This document shows, piece after piece, positions 1 through 10,140 of a stretch of 64,000 nt of DNA. Where the stretch lies: positions 15,748,001 to 15,812,000 of the forward strand of contig NC_091048.1 of assembly GCF_963966145.1 (NCBI RefSeq). Reading direction: 5' to 3'. Under the pieces are notes generated by a model, which saw only the letters and a list, made by a program, of their open reading frames with translations, did not search any database and was not told where the DNA came from. Origin of the DNA: Tenebrio molitor. Its lineage: Eukaryota; Arthropoda; Insecta; Coleoptera; Tenebrionidae. The translations under genes and the position numbers were made by a program. Within the stretch, counting starts at the first letter, position 1, and each line of letters starts with the position of its first letter.

Positions 1-214
1 TTATATTCCAATTCATCTATTTTATTATTAGCGGACTCTAGTTCACAGTCAGTCATAATTAATTGTTCAATCTACAACTTCTTGTTTGAAACCAACTATT
101 TTTGCTCCATCTTTTAATCTGTCTATTTCAGTAATATGTAATAGGTTTTAAATCTTTTTTCCATTTTTCTTACTCATCGTTGGGAATGTATGAAACTAGT
201 TTGTCCATTTGCAT
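1..214 (-). pseudogene. N-terminal piece of unknown virus-like ORF
   Basis: Read from the minus strand, a start codon at 214-212 opens an ORF beginning MQMDKLVSYIPNDE, then a TAA stop, then further plausible coding (EIDRLKDGAKIVGFKQEVVD) running to the window edge in a shifted frame. The start codon lies in ATAAATG, overlapping the stop of the gene upstream of it, exactly the start context of the Polinton ORFs further right. I do not recognise the protein. It is broken by at least one stop and one frameshift. Assignment to the Polinton is inference from the start context and gene packing. Confidence 0.3.
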
Positions 215-330
215 TTATGACTGAAAAGTTTCTAAAGATATACTAATTAATTCATCTGCTTGTTCATCTAAAGTTATATTTTTATGACTACCTGCTTTAT
301 GTTCTACATTATCGAATAATTTTTTATTTT
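215..330 (-). pseudogene. C-terminal piece of split virus-like gene
   Basis: The minus strand reads about 38 codons ending HKAGSHKNITLDEQADELIS..SLETFQS and a TAA stop at 217-215. By orientation and position it may be the C-terminus of the gene whose N-terminal half is at 3751-4282, with about 3.4 kb of transposable elements inserted between. A short CTTACCCGAC match lies near both edges (about 336-346 and 3838-3850). Function unknown. The pairing is inference and could be tested by finding an uninterrupted homologue. Confidence 0.3.
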
Positions 331-707
331 TAACTTACCCGACGGGTAAGTTATTGTGATCGGTCAAAAATTTCGAATTGCTCATTTCATCAGATCTTTA
401 CGTTTTGAGGTCCCCTGAACACGTTTATGAAGTTTTTAGAATGATGTCTGTCTGTGCGTCTGTGCGTCTGTCTGTCCCACTTTTGGTTCTCCCACGATTA
501 CTCAAAAATTTGACCAACACAAACTCGTGGTCTCTCGAGTTGAAAAGCTTTTGGTGTCAATCGGACCACAGGGGGTGGAAGAGGGTCGCAAAAATAATAA
601 GGGAACATAAAAATTTGACTTTACCGTTTGAAAGGGCATGTGTTTTTATGTCGGAAACGATGTTTACCATTTGCGGATTTTTCCAATATGGCGGACTTAT
701 AATAGTA
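331..707. repeat. Dispersed repeat, copy 1
   Basis: The part at about 555-690 matches 3625-3765 in the same orientation (shared words such as GGTGTCAAT, GGGTGGAAGAGGGT, CATGTGTTTTTATGT). It also carries a (GTCTGTCTGTGC)-like microsatellite at 446-476. No convincing protein. The open frame at 378-743 runs through this and into the next element and is not a gene. Confidence 0.6.
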
Positions 708-709
708 TA

Positions 710-2212
710 CAGGCTGTTTGATAAAAAACGCCTCAACCCATAACTTTTTTATTTATTACCCGATTTCAATGAACAAAAAAACCAAAGATATGGTTTTTCA
801 TGCGCTACAAAACAGCTATAAAATATATTTTTTTGGTGTTATCTTCAATAGCTAACGATAGTCAACTTTTTTTTTTTTAAATGGGCACATCTAGTTTTTT
901 TAGGCTCAGTCTGGTAAGGTTTTTTTTCTGAATCTAATGATGTATTGAAAGTTATCATCTGGCCCATAGATAACTGAAAAAAAAAAAAATTTTTTGTGGT
1001 TCAGCTTATTATGAAAAAGAATTGGAATACAAAGTGCGGTAAATGTCATCCAAACGTCAACTTAGAAATTTTCATCTGCTTTTTTAAACTTTTTTTATTT
1101 AAGTATAAAATAACAACATTGCCAGTCATGCAGGATAGCAGTCATTTGACTATTATTGTATGTTCGACTGTAATAAAAATTGCAATTAGTCAAAAACAAA
1201 AATTTAATAGAAAAATAATAATAATAATAATTCATGTTTTAAATTATAATTTTTTTTTATAATTCATGTTTTCCAAGAAAATAATAATAAAACACCTCAA
1301 GATTGCACCTGAAAATTTTCAAACTGATACTTGACATTTGTTGCTATTTATATTCCAATTGTTTTTCACGGCTTACTTGAAAATTTTATAATAAACCGAA
1401 CCACAATTAAAAATTGTTTGTTCAATCCTGTTATCGAAACTTGTCGTTTCTCACTGGGATACAAAACGAGAAAGTACTTATTTTGCTCACTCATATTGTT
1501 TGCTATGACAACGTGAGGTAAAAGTGTGAGGTAAAACCATTTGCCCACTCATTTACCCCACTCAAAGAAGAATCTTTCGTTTAGAATTGCTCAACATGTT
1601 TATTCAAAAGTTCTAATAAATCCGAAATTGACAATCTATATTGTGATAATAATATCACTTTAAAATAAATATCACTTACTTGCTAATATCTACTTTTTCA
1701 TGAACGAATAAGGTCGACTTTAACATTGAATACGTAGACCACAAAGAAGGGGGCGCCAATTTTCCCATTAATCCATTAAAATAAGTCAGTATTACTTCCT
1801 CCGTTATAACATCAACATTTTTCTTTCTCATCCAGTCACGAATTTTTCCAACACTTTCAAATATCTTTCTTTAAATCCGACACACGCGTGGGTGAATCTT
1901 TTAGTTTCTCCACTCGTACTGTAATATACTATTAATTTTTTTTTCAATTAGCTAGGGACCACATGATAACTTTTAATACATCATTTCATTAGATTCAGAA
2001 AAAAAAACTCTACCAGACTGAGCCTAAAAAACTACATGTGTCCATTTGAAAAAAAAAGTTGACTATCGTTAGCCATTGAAAATAACGCCAAAAAAAAAAA
2101 TTATGACTGCTTCGTTGCGCATGAAAAACCATATCTTTGGTTTTTTTGTTCATTGAAATCGGATAACAAATAAAAAAGTTATGGGTTGAGGCATTTTTTA
2201 TCAAACAGCCTG
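710..2212. mobile_element. Long-TIR element with TA target site
   Basis: About 250 bp at 710-960 is mirrored at 1945-2212. Both ends are CAGGCTGTTTGATAAAAAA (some mismatches) and each is flanked by TA, as in the Tc1/mariner superfamily. The interior 1260-1940 includes an unrelated recombinase fragment. No transposase for this element is visible, so it is probably non-autonomous. Confidence 0.8.
1640..1920 (-). pseudogene. Tyrosine-recombinase (Crypton-like) N-terminal fragment
   Basis: The minus strand reads, with one frameshift, IRDWMRKKNVDVITEEV, then YFNGLMGKLAPPSLWSTYSMLKSTL and VHEKVDISK. This is the pattern of the core-binding (SAM-like) domain of insect Crypton/phage-integrase-type recombinases: a W..K.NV segment, an AYF-like helix, then S.LWS.YSMLK. 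No catalytic domain (R..H-R-Y) remains. It lies inside the TA-flanked long-TIR element. A second fragment of the same family is at 41799-42052. The family call rests on motif recognition. Confidence 0.5.
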
Positions 2213-2227
2213 TATTATGATACGAGT

Positions 2228-2325
2228 CTTATAAGAAGCATTTTATCGCACGCACGGGTTTAGAGCACGACGAGCGTAGCGAGGAGTGCCCTAAAGGAGT
2301 AAGTGCGATAAAATGCCTTATAAAC
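2228..2325. repeat. Short GC-rich hairpin MITE
   Basis: Arms CTTATAAGAAGCATTTTATC and GATAAAATGCCTTATAAACG are nearly complementary, enclosing a GC-rich loop with CGACGAGCGTAGCGAGGAG. It sits directly against the right end of the long-TIR element. Confidence 0.7.
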
Positions 2326-2464
2326 GAGATGTCATACAGTATTTTTTCTACTTTGCCACTTTTTCAATGAAAAAAAATAATTTAAAATTTAAAACCGTTA
2401 AAGTTGAAGGATTCCACCCAAGGTCACGTCTGCGGTCTGCCGCGACACCACAGTATCCGTCAAA

Positions 2465-3430
2465 ACTTAATATTGAAAGTATTGAAAATTGGTGTAAGAA
2501 TAACAAGTTAGCTTTGAATATTAACAAATGTAAAGTCATAACATTCTCTCGTAAAGCTAACCCTGTCTTGTACAATTATAGCACAGATGGTCAGTTGTTA
2601 GAACGTTGTGAGAAAATTAAAGATCTTGGTGTGTATTTTGACTGTAAGTTGACATTTAATGCCCACATTGAATATATCACAAATCATTGTTACAACCTTT
2701 TAGGATTTCTTACACGGAACACTGTTTCTTTTGATTCCAATGTTTTAAAAACTTTTTACAATGCTTTTATTCGTAGCAAGTTAGAGTATTGTTTCATTGT
2801 ATGGAGTCCAACCTACCAAAAATACATTCATATGCTTGAAGCTGTTCAAAGAAAATTTCTTAAAACATTGTATTATCGTCGTCATCATGAGTATTTGGCC
2901 CATGGATATTGTTATAATAATTTATTAAATGAGTTTGATTATATATCGATAAATGATCGCCGTACACTAGGTCAAATTATGTTTGTTTGTAAAATTATAA
3001 ACAATTCTATATCGGATGAAAATTTACTTTCATCTTTGAACTTTAATGTTCCTAGACTGAACAGCAGGAGTACGTTAACATTTTACTTGCCATGTGTCAA
3101 TACTCGTCACTGTGCTAATGGACCCCTAGTTGAAATGTGCCGCAAAGTGAATACCTATTGTTGTAATGTTGACATTTTTTGTTCCACATTAAAACAAATT
3201 AAAGATAAAGTATTAGAAAATTTGGTCAGTTTTGGGCGTGAATGAGTAATTTCTTTCTTTAGTATTAGATTTTTGTTTTTTTCTCTCTTATTTATTTTTT
3301 ATTAATTTGTTATTATTGTATTTCGACTGAGTTAATTATATTTTAGTTAAATAATTGTTATCCTGTAATTAGCAGTGTGTACCTACTGTTGGATAATAAA
3401 ATTATTATTATTATTATTATTATTATTAAA
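2465..3430 (+). pseudogene. Non-LTR retrotransposon, 3' part of reverse transcriptase ORF
   Basis: The reading frame to the stop at 3243-3245 encodes the thumb and C-terminal region of a Jockey/CR1-group reverse transcriptase: IENWCKNNKLALNINKCKV, then KIKDLGVYFD, then RSKLEYCFIVWSP and VQRKFLK. The catalytic YADD and upstream endonuclease are missing, so this is a 5'-truncated copy. The 3' UTR ends in (ATT)n at about 3400-3426, consistent with tail-primed integration. The same LINE group is seen at 31600-33440 (minus) and in the chimera at 47346-48580. Confidence 0.85.
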
Positions 3431-3434
3431 ATTA

Positions 3435-3768
3435 AAAAATTAAATTTCACTGTTTCACGATACGCAAAACAGTATTGTAATAGCATCAGTACGAACGCAA
3501 AGTAGAAAAAGTTATTTAGGTACGTCTCCATAGATCGACGGCGATAACTGCTGAAACTTTTAACAAAATAATCTCGGATCTTGCCATTGGAAATAACTCT
3601 GTAATAGTGACCACCGAATAGAGTTTGGTGTCAATTCGACTACGAAGGGTGGAAGAGGGTGGGGGTTGCTCGAAAAAATAATGAGGTGACATGGAAATTT
3701 GACATTACCAGTTGAAAGAGCATGTGTTTTTATGTTGGAAATGATATTTACTATTTGCGAGAATTAGA
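3435..3768. repeat. Dispersed repeat, copy 2
   Basis: Direct copy of the unit at 331-707, best matched over 3625-3765. It ends where the minus-strand gene at 3751-4282 resumes, so it probably belongs to the material that split that gene. Confidence 0.55.
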
Positions 3769-4282
3769 AGACGACTTATGTGGGTTAACACGGACAAGGT
3801 AGGTATCTCGGGTCAATTCAGATTGGTTTAAACTGATGTCGGGTAAGTTACTCGTACTAGGCCGGGTCTTCGACTCGGCTCCATCCCAATTTTTTATTTT
3901 GTTTTTCATCTCTTTTGTACCCAATTGTTCCGATTTGTTCTCTCTTGTTCCGGATTGTTCCCGTTTGTTCCCATTTGTTTTCGTTTTACGTACAACCTCT
4001 ATGCCAACTGAATTTAGCCCCATATTGAGGGAATTTCTCGAAATACTTTTAGATTTGCAAAAATCTGTCTTTGTTATTTTTTTATTCACGGTCGAATTGA
4101 GATATTCAATAGCAAAATTACGATTTCTCATTTGAGTTACTTCATTGATATTTTTTGGTATATTTAATTTTTTATCTTGAGTAAAAGATTTGTAACTATT
4201 TTTAAATTTGTGGGAATTCAGATGGTTGTCTTATTTTTAATGATCTATAATATGCAACAATTTTGTTCTCGTTATTGGTCAT
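3751..4282 (-). pseudogene. N-terminal part of split virus-like gene
   Basis: The minus strand begins MTNNENKIVAYYRSLKIRQ near 4282, shifts frame, and continues as an uninterrupted stretch from 4131 (MRNRNFAIEYLN, then KKITKTDFCKSKSISRNSL). Residues just after the internal Met look like a small helix-turn-helix (TKTDFCKSKSISRNSLNMGL). The following part is polar and low complexity (NKREQSGTRENKSEQLG). The C-terminus may be at 215-330. I do not recognise a known family. The link to the Polinton is inferred from that downstream neighbour's start context. Confidence 0.35.
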
Positions 4283-4300
4283 TTGTTTTATTTATTGTAA

Positions 4301-4910
4301 ATAAAAAAATTATTTAATCATTAAAAATTAAAATAAATACTTTTTCCACTACTAGCTGTAGAATGTACAATTACGAGTATACAATAGTGCATATGATAAC
4401 TGAAAACATTGATTTCTCAACCTACAAGTTAATTTTTTTGTTATTGTCCAAGGTTAATAATGAAAAAAATATATTTTTTGAGAATCTGGTGATAGCTTTA
4501 CTTACCTTACCTGCCGTAACAAAGTTAATTCATGAAAAAATTGATGAGAATGTCACATTTACATTGCAGATTCCGTTGTCAAACTGGAAATATGATTTTT
4601 AAAAAATAAGTTCAACAATTTCTCGACTCATTTTGTTGGAAAATAGTGCTAGTACTGAAAAAAAATAGTAAATTAGGTTAAAAATTGACGCTCATAACGG
4701 GACACTCGAAAACAAAAAAAATCCGAAAACTTGATTTGCATTTATTTTGGTGATTAAAAAGGTGAAATAAACTATTCTGACAATACTTTTTGAAATTATA
4801 TATCTGACTTTGTTATGAGAACTCTTCAAATGATCATTGTGACGGGTATTGGTAAAAATATACAAGAAATGCTGAAAGTAAAAATTCACAAATTTATTAA
4901 GAGTAGATAA
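4301..4910. other. No feature recognised
   Basis: AT-rich stretch with several short chance ORFs (4363-4602 plus, 4692-4889 minus). I see no domain, repeat arm or splice pattern. Confidence 0.5.
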
Positions 4911-5432
4911 ACTGTGAGATCATTTAAATTTATAATTAGAGCAGGCTATGACTTTAAAATTATATTGGCAACACCACTGACACTTTGATTTGAATTGTCA
5001 AAGTGACGCTTCAAAATTCAATAGAAATTATGAAACGGCGAGTTAACAGTTGTATCCAAGCCGGATGTTCGATACAACATATAGTCGACTCAAGTTGCAA
5101 AAAACCATTTGTCATTTGCAACAGCATTTTTTCAATATTTTTGAACCAAATAAAGGCACAAAGGGACCTGAAAATCATAGTTTGGATTGAATATTTTCCA
5201 TATAAGTACAGTTTTAAAGTAATTTCAAACCACTAATGCCATAAAATTGCTGTTGCAAATCCAAATTGGTTTTTTGCAACTTGAGTCAACTTTACCTACT
5301 GTGATACAACTGTTAACTCACAGTTGTATATTTTTTGTTGAATTTTGAAGCGTCACTTTGACAAACCAAATCAAGATGTCAACGATGTTGCCAATATAAT
5401 TTTCAAGTCATAAATTTAAATGATCTCACGGT
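4911..5432. mobile_element. Fold-back MITE (~520 bp)
   Basis: Long imperfect inverted repeats: ACTGTGAGATCATTTAAATT at the left end pairs with the right end ATCTCACGGT region. Inner arms pair TCAAAGTGACGCTTCAAAAT with ATTTTGAAGCGTCACTTTGA, and ACTCAAGTTGCAAAAAACC with GGTTTTTTGCAACTTGAGT. The ORF at 5003-5236 lies in the arms and is not a gene. Confidence 0.85.
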
Positions 5433-5690
5433 ATAATAAAAATTAAATGTTTTCCCTGGTTTCATCCTCTTCTATCTCATTTTCATCTGAAATAGTTGGT
5501 GGGTAATTATTGCTACACGTTTCCCTATTACCGGTGATGTCTTCATGATTTCAATGATAGCAAATTTTTCCTTAATCTTTGAAAGGACTCTCAGTGAAAA
5601 ATTATGTAAATTTATGTAGCGGTTATTGAATTAAAACGAAATATTTATGTACCTGTTTCATTAAAGAATTTGAAATTTTTACAGAATATT

Positions 5691-5894
5691 CTACAGCGAG
5701 ACACAATCATTCCTAAATTTTTTGAGAATTTTAAATGTTTTCGCTCGGGCGGTAAAACTTGACTCACCCGGTATACAGTTCCCACAACCTTGCGTGCAGA
5801 AAAGTCCTGTTTTCCTACATCCACAACTTCCTCTGCAGCCAGATTTATATTTGCAGAATATTATTGTTAAACAATATAATATTATATTAAACAA
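5691..5894 (-). pseudogene. Cys-rich CXC-like fragment of TE protein
   Basis: The minus strand encodes CKYKSGCRGSCGCRKTG, then LFCTQGCGNC: nine cysteines in the spacing of the short CXC-type zinc-binding tails common at the C-terminus of insect transposon proteins. Nothing upstream can be joined to it with confidence. It is a fragment, not a full gene. Confidence 0.4.
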
Positions 5895-6368
5895 AAACTG
5901 CCAAGATAACGTGACATTGGTTGTTTTTGATATTATTCACTTTGACATTGGTTGTTTTTGGTGAAAACCCCTCAATTCATTCCAAACAAGTTTCAATATA
6001 ACAAGATACTCTTTCCAAGGTCATTCTACAATGGGTAGAATAATAATAAGTAGAAAATAGTAATCATACATTGTCCTGTAGTATTTTTCTTGCGAAAATA
6101 ACGATTTCTAACTAGAAAATTTCAGTTATTATAAATAATCAATAAATTAATTAAATAAACAATGAGCGGTAATTTTTAACCTGTAAAGGTTTTAATATAT
6201 TTTATTTTATTTATAACACATAAAAAAAATCTCGTTCAAATCCGAGCTCTTGCTACCGATTCCGAAATAAAAATCTAACGTTACTCCACTAAGACAGAAC
6301 AATTTTTTAAATTGCCACCAATGAATCCCTATCAAAATAACGTATGATCAAGGCAATAATTGTAATTA
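5895..6368. other. No feature recognised
   Basis: AT-rich, no domain or repeat arm seen. Confidence 0.45.
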
Positions 6369-6483
6369 TACACCAAGGTAGAGAAGACATTTTTTTAAGC
6401 CGAGGTAGTTCATTCCCCTAGAAACGAAGCTTCGAGGGCAATAAAGAAGCGAGGCTTAAAATTGTCTTCTCTAGCGTGGTGTA
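6369..6483. repeat. Hairpin MITE (~115 bp)
   Basis: TACACCAAGGTAGAGAAGAC pairs with GTCTTCTCTAGCGTGGTGTA. The loop carries a second hairpin (CGAAGCTTCG). Confidence 0.85.
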
Positions 6484-7039
6484 TATATTATTTTTTTCAC
6501 TACTATAGTGTGTTTTTTTAAGAACGAAGTAAGTGGCATCAGCATCGGCCGCCCCATTTACACAATACAATTTTTAGAATTGTGTAAAATTGGTTGCCTA
6601 TAGTAGAGGGGTAATTTTAAAAACGAAGAAAATTTCAATGTTATTTGTTTTTTGGCATTTTATTATAAATTATTGTCTACAAATTCAATTAAGAACAAGA
6701 ACAACATTCGATGAATCTTACGTTTACTTGAAAATAAAACAAGAACATAAAAAAGGACTTAAATTTTCTTTTGGAATACATAATAAACTAAACAACAACC
6801 TAATCCTTTGTTACAAATGCAGTGAAAACTTGCATTCATTAGAAGTGGTCGAAGATAATAATCCACAACTTATTCAGTGGAAAAATACACCATCAAGTTG
6901 AATTACCTACGTAATCAGTAAGGACATCGTTCGCGGTCGAAACATCTCCTGTTTCTAATTCCCACTCAAGATCATCTGATTCGTCACTCGAGCCTGTGTT
7001 GACGGTGAATTCCATTTCCATTTCGTCTGCAATATTATC
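6484..7039. other. Unassigned stretch with a small acidic ORF relic
   Basis: On the minus strand 7048-6905 reads an acidic run (ADEMEMEFTV, then SSDESDDLEWELETGD) without a start. The plus ORF 6590-6901 (103 aa) shows no recognisable domain. Either may be a decayed transposon ORF. I cannot assign a function. Confidence 0.3.
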
Positions 7040-7815
7040 TAAGCTCTAAGGTAATTGTTCACTTTAACTACTTCTGGAATTTTCGCGTTTTTTCTGGCTA
7101 GACAGCCTCAGGACGTTGTAGGAGGACATCGTTTCCCACCAGTCAAACCTTGTGCAAATGAAAATTTTCCTTACCCTTTAGTTATACTAAGACTTGGCGC
7201 GACCTTGAACACAACAAGAGAGAAAAAAAAGGCATTTGCACAGGGTTTGAATGGTGGGACACGATCTAGGAAGATGCCCTGAGGCTGTCTAGCCAGAAAA
7301 AGTAGTATATAGTATGTAACTTTTTAACTCAGATTATTATGTCTAGTTTTCTTGGTCATTTTTCTATGTTCTATGCATTTTTTTCAACAAAAACCCGTAT
7401 TTCTACCAAAACATCAAAAAACAACATTGAATTTGACTTTTTACCCTGATTTTAACCCTAAGTTCTAACTCAGATTTTCCCAAATCGTCAATTTTTTTAG
7501 GAAAATGAGTCGATTTTCAAGTTTTGTCGTTGAAGTTTGTTGAGTTTGGAAAAACAGCCCATTGAAGTCGGTTCAAAAACACAAAAATTGAGAAAATGAC
7601 TTGTTTTTAGGCTTATTTTATCTATTGAAACATCAATTTTTTATGGAAACTACCCTATTTTTTATGACCTTTTTAAAAATGTGAGCCAGATTTATATGCC
7701 AAAAATAACGAAAACTACCCTGATTTTTATGATTTCTTAAAAATTTGAGCCAGACGTAACAACTGAATCTGTGGTTTTTGTTGAAAAAAAGTGCATAGAA
7801 AATAGAAAAATGACT
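7040..7815. repeat. Fold-back repeat family A, copy 1 (with MITE inside)
   Basis: Sequence around 7050-7093 plus 7297-7815 matches the reverse complement of 39885-40405. It is itself fold-back: the arm at 7360-7400 (CTATGCATTTTTTTCAACAA) pairs with one at 7775-7800. The copy at 39885-40405 lacks the MITE at 7094-7296. Confidence 0.8.
7094..7296. mobile_element. MITE (~200 bp) with 19-bp TIRs
   Basis: Ends CTGGCTAGACAGCCTCAGG and its exact reverse complement. Inner arms pair loosely (CCCACCAGTCAAACC with GGGTTTGAATGGTGGG). An empty site is available at the homologous point near 40358-40365. The ORF at 7055-7282 is an artefact of this element. Confidence 0.9.
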
Positions 7816-7819
7816 AAGG

Positions 7820-8191
7820 CCCGTATTTATAGTCCAAACTTAAGTTAGACTCAATCTTGAGACAGACTTGAGTTCCGATTTGTGTCTTATAAACAAAACT
7901 TGAGTATTGATGAGGACTCAAGTTTGACTCAAGCCCAAGTGAGGGGTTAGGCAGACTCAAGTCTTGCTTACATGAGTTTAGAGGTCTAAAATTGTCTCTG
8001 TACTGTCTGACAGTTGCTGTTTTCCTGTTTTCGTTTCGTTTTAATTATATGGGTAGGCACTAATGTTCAGATTTGAATTTTAGATGTAAGCATTAAATAC
8101 TTATTTATCGCAGGATGGAAGATTGTTATGACTTTATTTACAAAGAAGAAGTTCCAAATACATATACGTCAACAACGTATTTTGCATACTA
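7820..8191 (+). mobile_element. Left end of possible PIF/Harbinger-like element, truncated
   Basis: The stretch begins GGCCCGTATTTATAGTCC and contains repeated subterminal ACTCAAG/CTTGAGT words. After a possible acceptor (TTTATCGCAG, to 8113) a short coding run starts MEDCYDFIYKEEVPNTYTST and stops at the next insertion. No right end found. The superfamily is a guess from the terminal motif. Confidence 0.35.
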
Positions 8192-8627
8192 GTCCAATCA
8201 ATAGGGACCTTGCAAAAGGTACAGAAAAGTTCATACTTGGCAGGTATCTTCTATGTAGAGCATGCAATTATCTACATTTTTTGTTGTTTCTGTTTTTTTG
8301 TCAGATCGATCGTTTCGTAGTTACAGCGTGTAGAAATCGAGAATTTCTTTTATTTTTGTACTTTTTATTCTTTTCCACACCACCACAGAGGTAGAGCAAT
8401 AGGGTGCGTTTTTTTTTGACGTGGTGTCCCCAGTGGGCATAGTCCACGATGCAGTAGAAGTTTACTGTTTTACTCTTTTTGATCTCTTTGTAACGTAGAC
8501 GGACCCAAATGATCTGGATCGAACAGTATAGATGAGCTGAATTCATCAGAGTTTATGAATTCGGGAATTCCTCTTGAGAAGTTTCCTCTTGTTCCTCAGG
8601 GTCATCATCATCATCATCAAGATCATC
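8192..8627. repeat. AGTCC-terminus repeat, copy 1
   Basis: Begins AGTCCAATCAATA, then CCTTGCAAAAGGT. It is closely similar to 10141-10728 and shares the terminal sequence of the large element at 28209-30787. Ends near a (TCA)n run at 8605-8620. Confidence 0.75.
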
Positions 8628-8706
8628 TGGCGTTTGCCAAAATAGAAATTCATTGATTTCAGGTATTTGTTCGTCTTGATCAAACGCTGGAGAAGAATAT
8701 CAACTT
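8560..8706 (-). pseudogene. Acidic C-terminal ORF relic
   Basis: The minus strand reads AFDQDEQIPEINEFLFWQTP, then DDLDDDDDDPEEQEETSQEE and a stop. A shorter version of the acidic tail occurs at the equivalent position of the second copy (about 10690-10740). It may be the tail of a transposon protein. No domain recognised. Confidence 0.3.
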
Positions 8707-8713
8707 GTAGAAA

Positions 8714-8920
8714 TTGTCAAGCTATACTTTAAGAACAAAAACCCTAAAGTCAACGAATGATTTTAATAAATTTAAAAAGATCAACAAGGGATTTATCTAT
8801 ATTGTAGTTGCTGAAGACACCTTTTCTAAATTTGTATGGGTAGAACCTTTAAAAACTAAATCAGGATTAGAAGTAGCTAATGCATTTTTAAAAATCATAC
8901 AACAGTGCAGTTTTAACTAA
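8714..8920 (+). pseudogene. Polinton-type integrase (rve) fragment
   Basis: The frame reads KKINKGFIYIVVAEDTFSKF, then VWVEPLKTKSGLEVANAFLK. This is the start of a retroviral-type integrase core: a short basic lead, a hydrophobic strand, DTFSK, then PLKTK, as in Maverick/Polinton integrases. The rest of the DDE core, the N-terminal zinc-binding part and any chromodomain are missing. It is cut at the point where the convergent fibre-like gene ends (overlap 8888-8920), suggesting a deletion between the two. Confidence 0.6.
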
Positions 8921-9340
8921 TCTTCTATTACCAATATCGATATATCTTTTTGTAGCGGTTAGATTCAGGGAATCTTTTTTAATCATATTACTGAGTTCCG
9001 GTTTAACAATTTTTAAAACGCTTTCTGAATCATCTTTTTTGATCATGTTACTGAGTTCCGGTTTAACGATTTTTAAAACGCTTTCTGAATCATCTTTTTT
9101 AATCATATTATCTTTATCCATAGCAGCATGCAAAGCACTAATCCACTTTGTGGACGCTGACGCTAAATATTGTAAATTAACAGCATCGCCAGGACTTTCT
9201 GGTTGTTTTGCATTAACTAATTTGTGTCCTGCGATATCATAATCGCCATTTTCTGTTAGATTAAATCCTATACCAGGTGGTCCTCTTGTTGATTTACCTC
9301 CTTTTTTTCTATTTTTTCTAAGAACGTATTCAGATGTCAT
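8888..9340 (-). CDS. Fibre-like Polinton protein with internal 20-aa repeats
   Basis: A 150-aa ORF starting in ATAAATG. Residues about 28-55 (GDYDIAGHKLVNAKQPESPG, DAVNLQYL) have the form of the short shaft/anchor motif of phage and virus fibre proteins, where each strand is followed by a DAVN..Y turn. A 20-residue unit, MIKKDDSESVLKIVKPELSN, is then repeated twice plus a partial third copy; the DNA repeat is 60 bp and nearly exact. The stretch SASTKWISALHA is encoded by a GC-rich hairpin insert (9126-9158) found elsewhere in the Polinton. The C-terminus abuts the truncated integrase, so it may be cut. Likely a virion attachment or structural protein; role inferred. Confidence 0.55.
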   Translation of the reverse strand: MTSEYVLRKNRKKGGKSTRGPPGIGFNLTENGDYDIAGHKLVNAKQPESPGDAVNLQYLASASTKWISALHAAMDKDNMIKKDDSESVLKIVKPELSNMIKKDDSESVLKIVKPELSNMIKKDSLNLTATKRYIDIGNRRLVKTALLYDF

Positions 9341-9395
9341 TTATGGGTGTAAAATTCTTTCTATATTTCATTTCAGGAGTTTTGAAATCAATAGT

Positions 9396-10049
9396 TTAGC
9401 AATCAAAATTTTTAATGTTATTTTCATAATATTTCCTGAGTTTCTTATCCAATCCCTTTTCTCTAAATATTAAACTTATATCATTACCATCACAGGATGG
9501 AAATATTGAAAGATAATTACATTGTAAACGAATTGATTTTGGTACTCTATACCAATCCTGCGTTATATAAATCATTGAAGCATTCATTTTTCTTCCGCGT
9601 ATAGCTAAATCTATCAGTTTCTTTTGATCTTTTTCCGTTACGAAATCATCAACAACAATCAAGTTTTGTTTATATCTATCTAGTTCGTCTACATCGACTA
9701 TGTCTTCTATATCTGATGAAAAGTACGATTCAATTATCGATTTTTGACCTTCATGCGCATTACGCGTATTTTGAATTTCGCTTTGCTCATGAGGTTCTTT
9801 AGGCCGAATTTTTTCATCATCAAATACATTTTGTAATAACTCATAATAAGGTTCTTCTAAATCTTTCGCATACAAATAAAAAGTATCAAAAAATAAATAT
9901 TTTAAAAGGTTGACAACAGTATTTGTTTTACCAGAACCGCTTCGTCCTATAATTATTAATATAAAAGGCCATTTTGGCGCTAATTTATTAATGTTATAAT
10001 GTTCTTTTTCAACGGCTTTAATAAAATGAATAGGTAAAGATATATTCAT
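9396..10049 (-). CDS. Packaging ATPase (FtsK/HerA, A32-like) of Polinton
   Basis: A 217-aa intact ORF. The Walker A motif GRSGSGKT is near residue 35 and Walker B NLIVVDDF near residue 130. An arginine-rich RGRKMN segment follows, then YITQDWYRVPKSIR, the sensor region typical of viral genome-packaging ATPases of Mavericks/Polintons and large DNA viruses. The enzyme would pump element DNA into capsids. The start is chosen at the ATAAATG (10052-10046, minus), the context shared with the other Polinton genes. The coding sequence includes PHEQSEIQ (9773-9793), which resembles a hairpin insert elsewhere in the cluster. It has no internal stop, unlike most neighbours. Confidence 0.9.
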   Translation of the reverse strand: MNISLPIHFIKAVEKEHYNINKLAPKWPFILIIIGRSGSGKTNTVVNLLKYLFFDTFYLYAKDLEEPYYELLQNVFDDEKIRPKEPHEQSEIQNTRNAHEGQKSIIESYFSSDIEDIVDVDELDRYKQNLIVVDDFVTEKDQKKLIDLAIRGRKMNASMIYITQDWYRVPKSIRLQCNYLSIFPSCDGNDISLIFREKGLDKKLRKYYENNIKNFDC

Positions 10050-10088
10050 TTATTTAACACAAATACCGTAAATAATGCAAACCGCATT

Positions 10089-10122
10089 CGCATGCGAACC
10101 ACTAGTCCACTTTGTGGACGCT
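10089..10122. repeat. GC-rich hairpin insert, motif B
   Basis: Contains the palindrome TTCGCATGCGAA and the hairpin GTCCAC-AAA-GTGGAC (read on the minus strand). Nearly identical units lie at 9126-9158 and 16114-16147, with partial ones at 35776-35787 and 35929-35944, all within Polinton pieces. Confidence 0.75.
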
Positions 10123-10140
10123 TATCGCTAAACCACGTTT

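Noticed and set aside
378..743. 121-aa ORF.
   Set aside because: Runs across a dispersed repeat and into the left TIR of the next element; no domain and repeated elsewhere.
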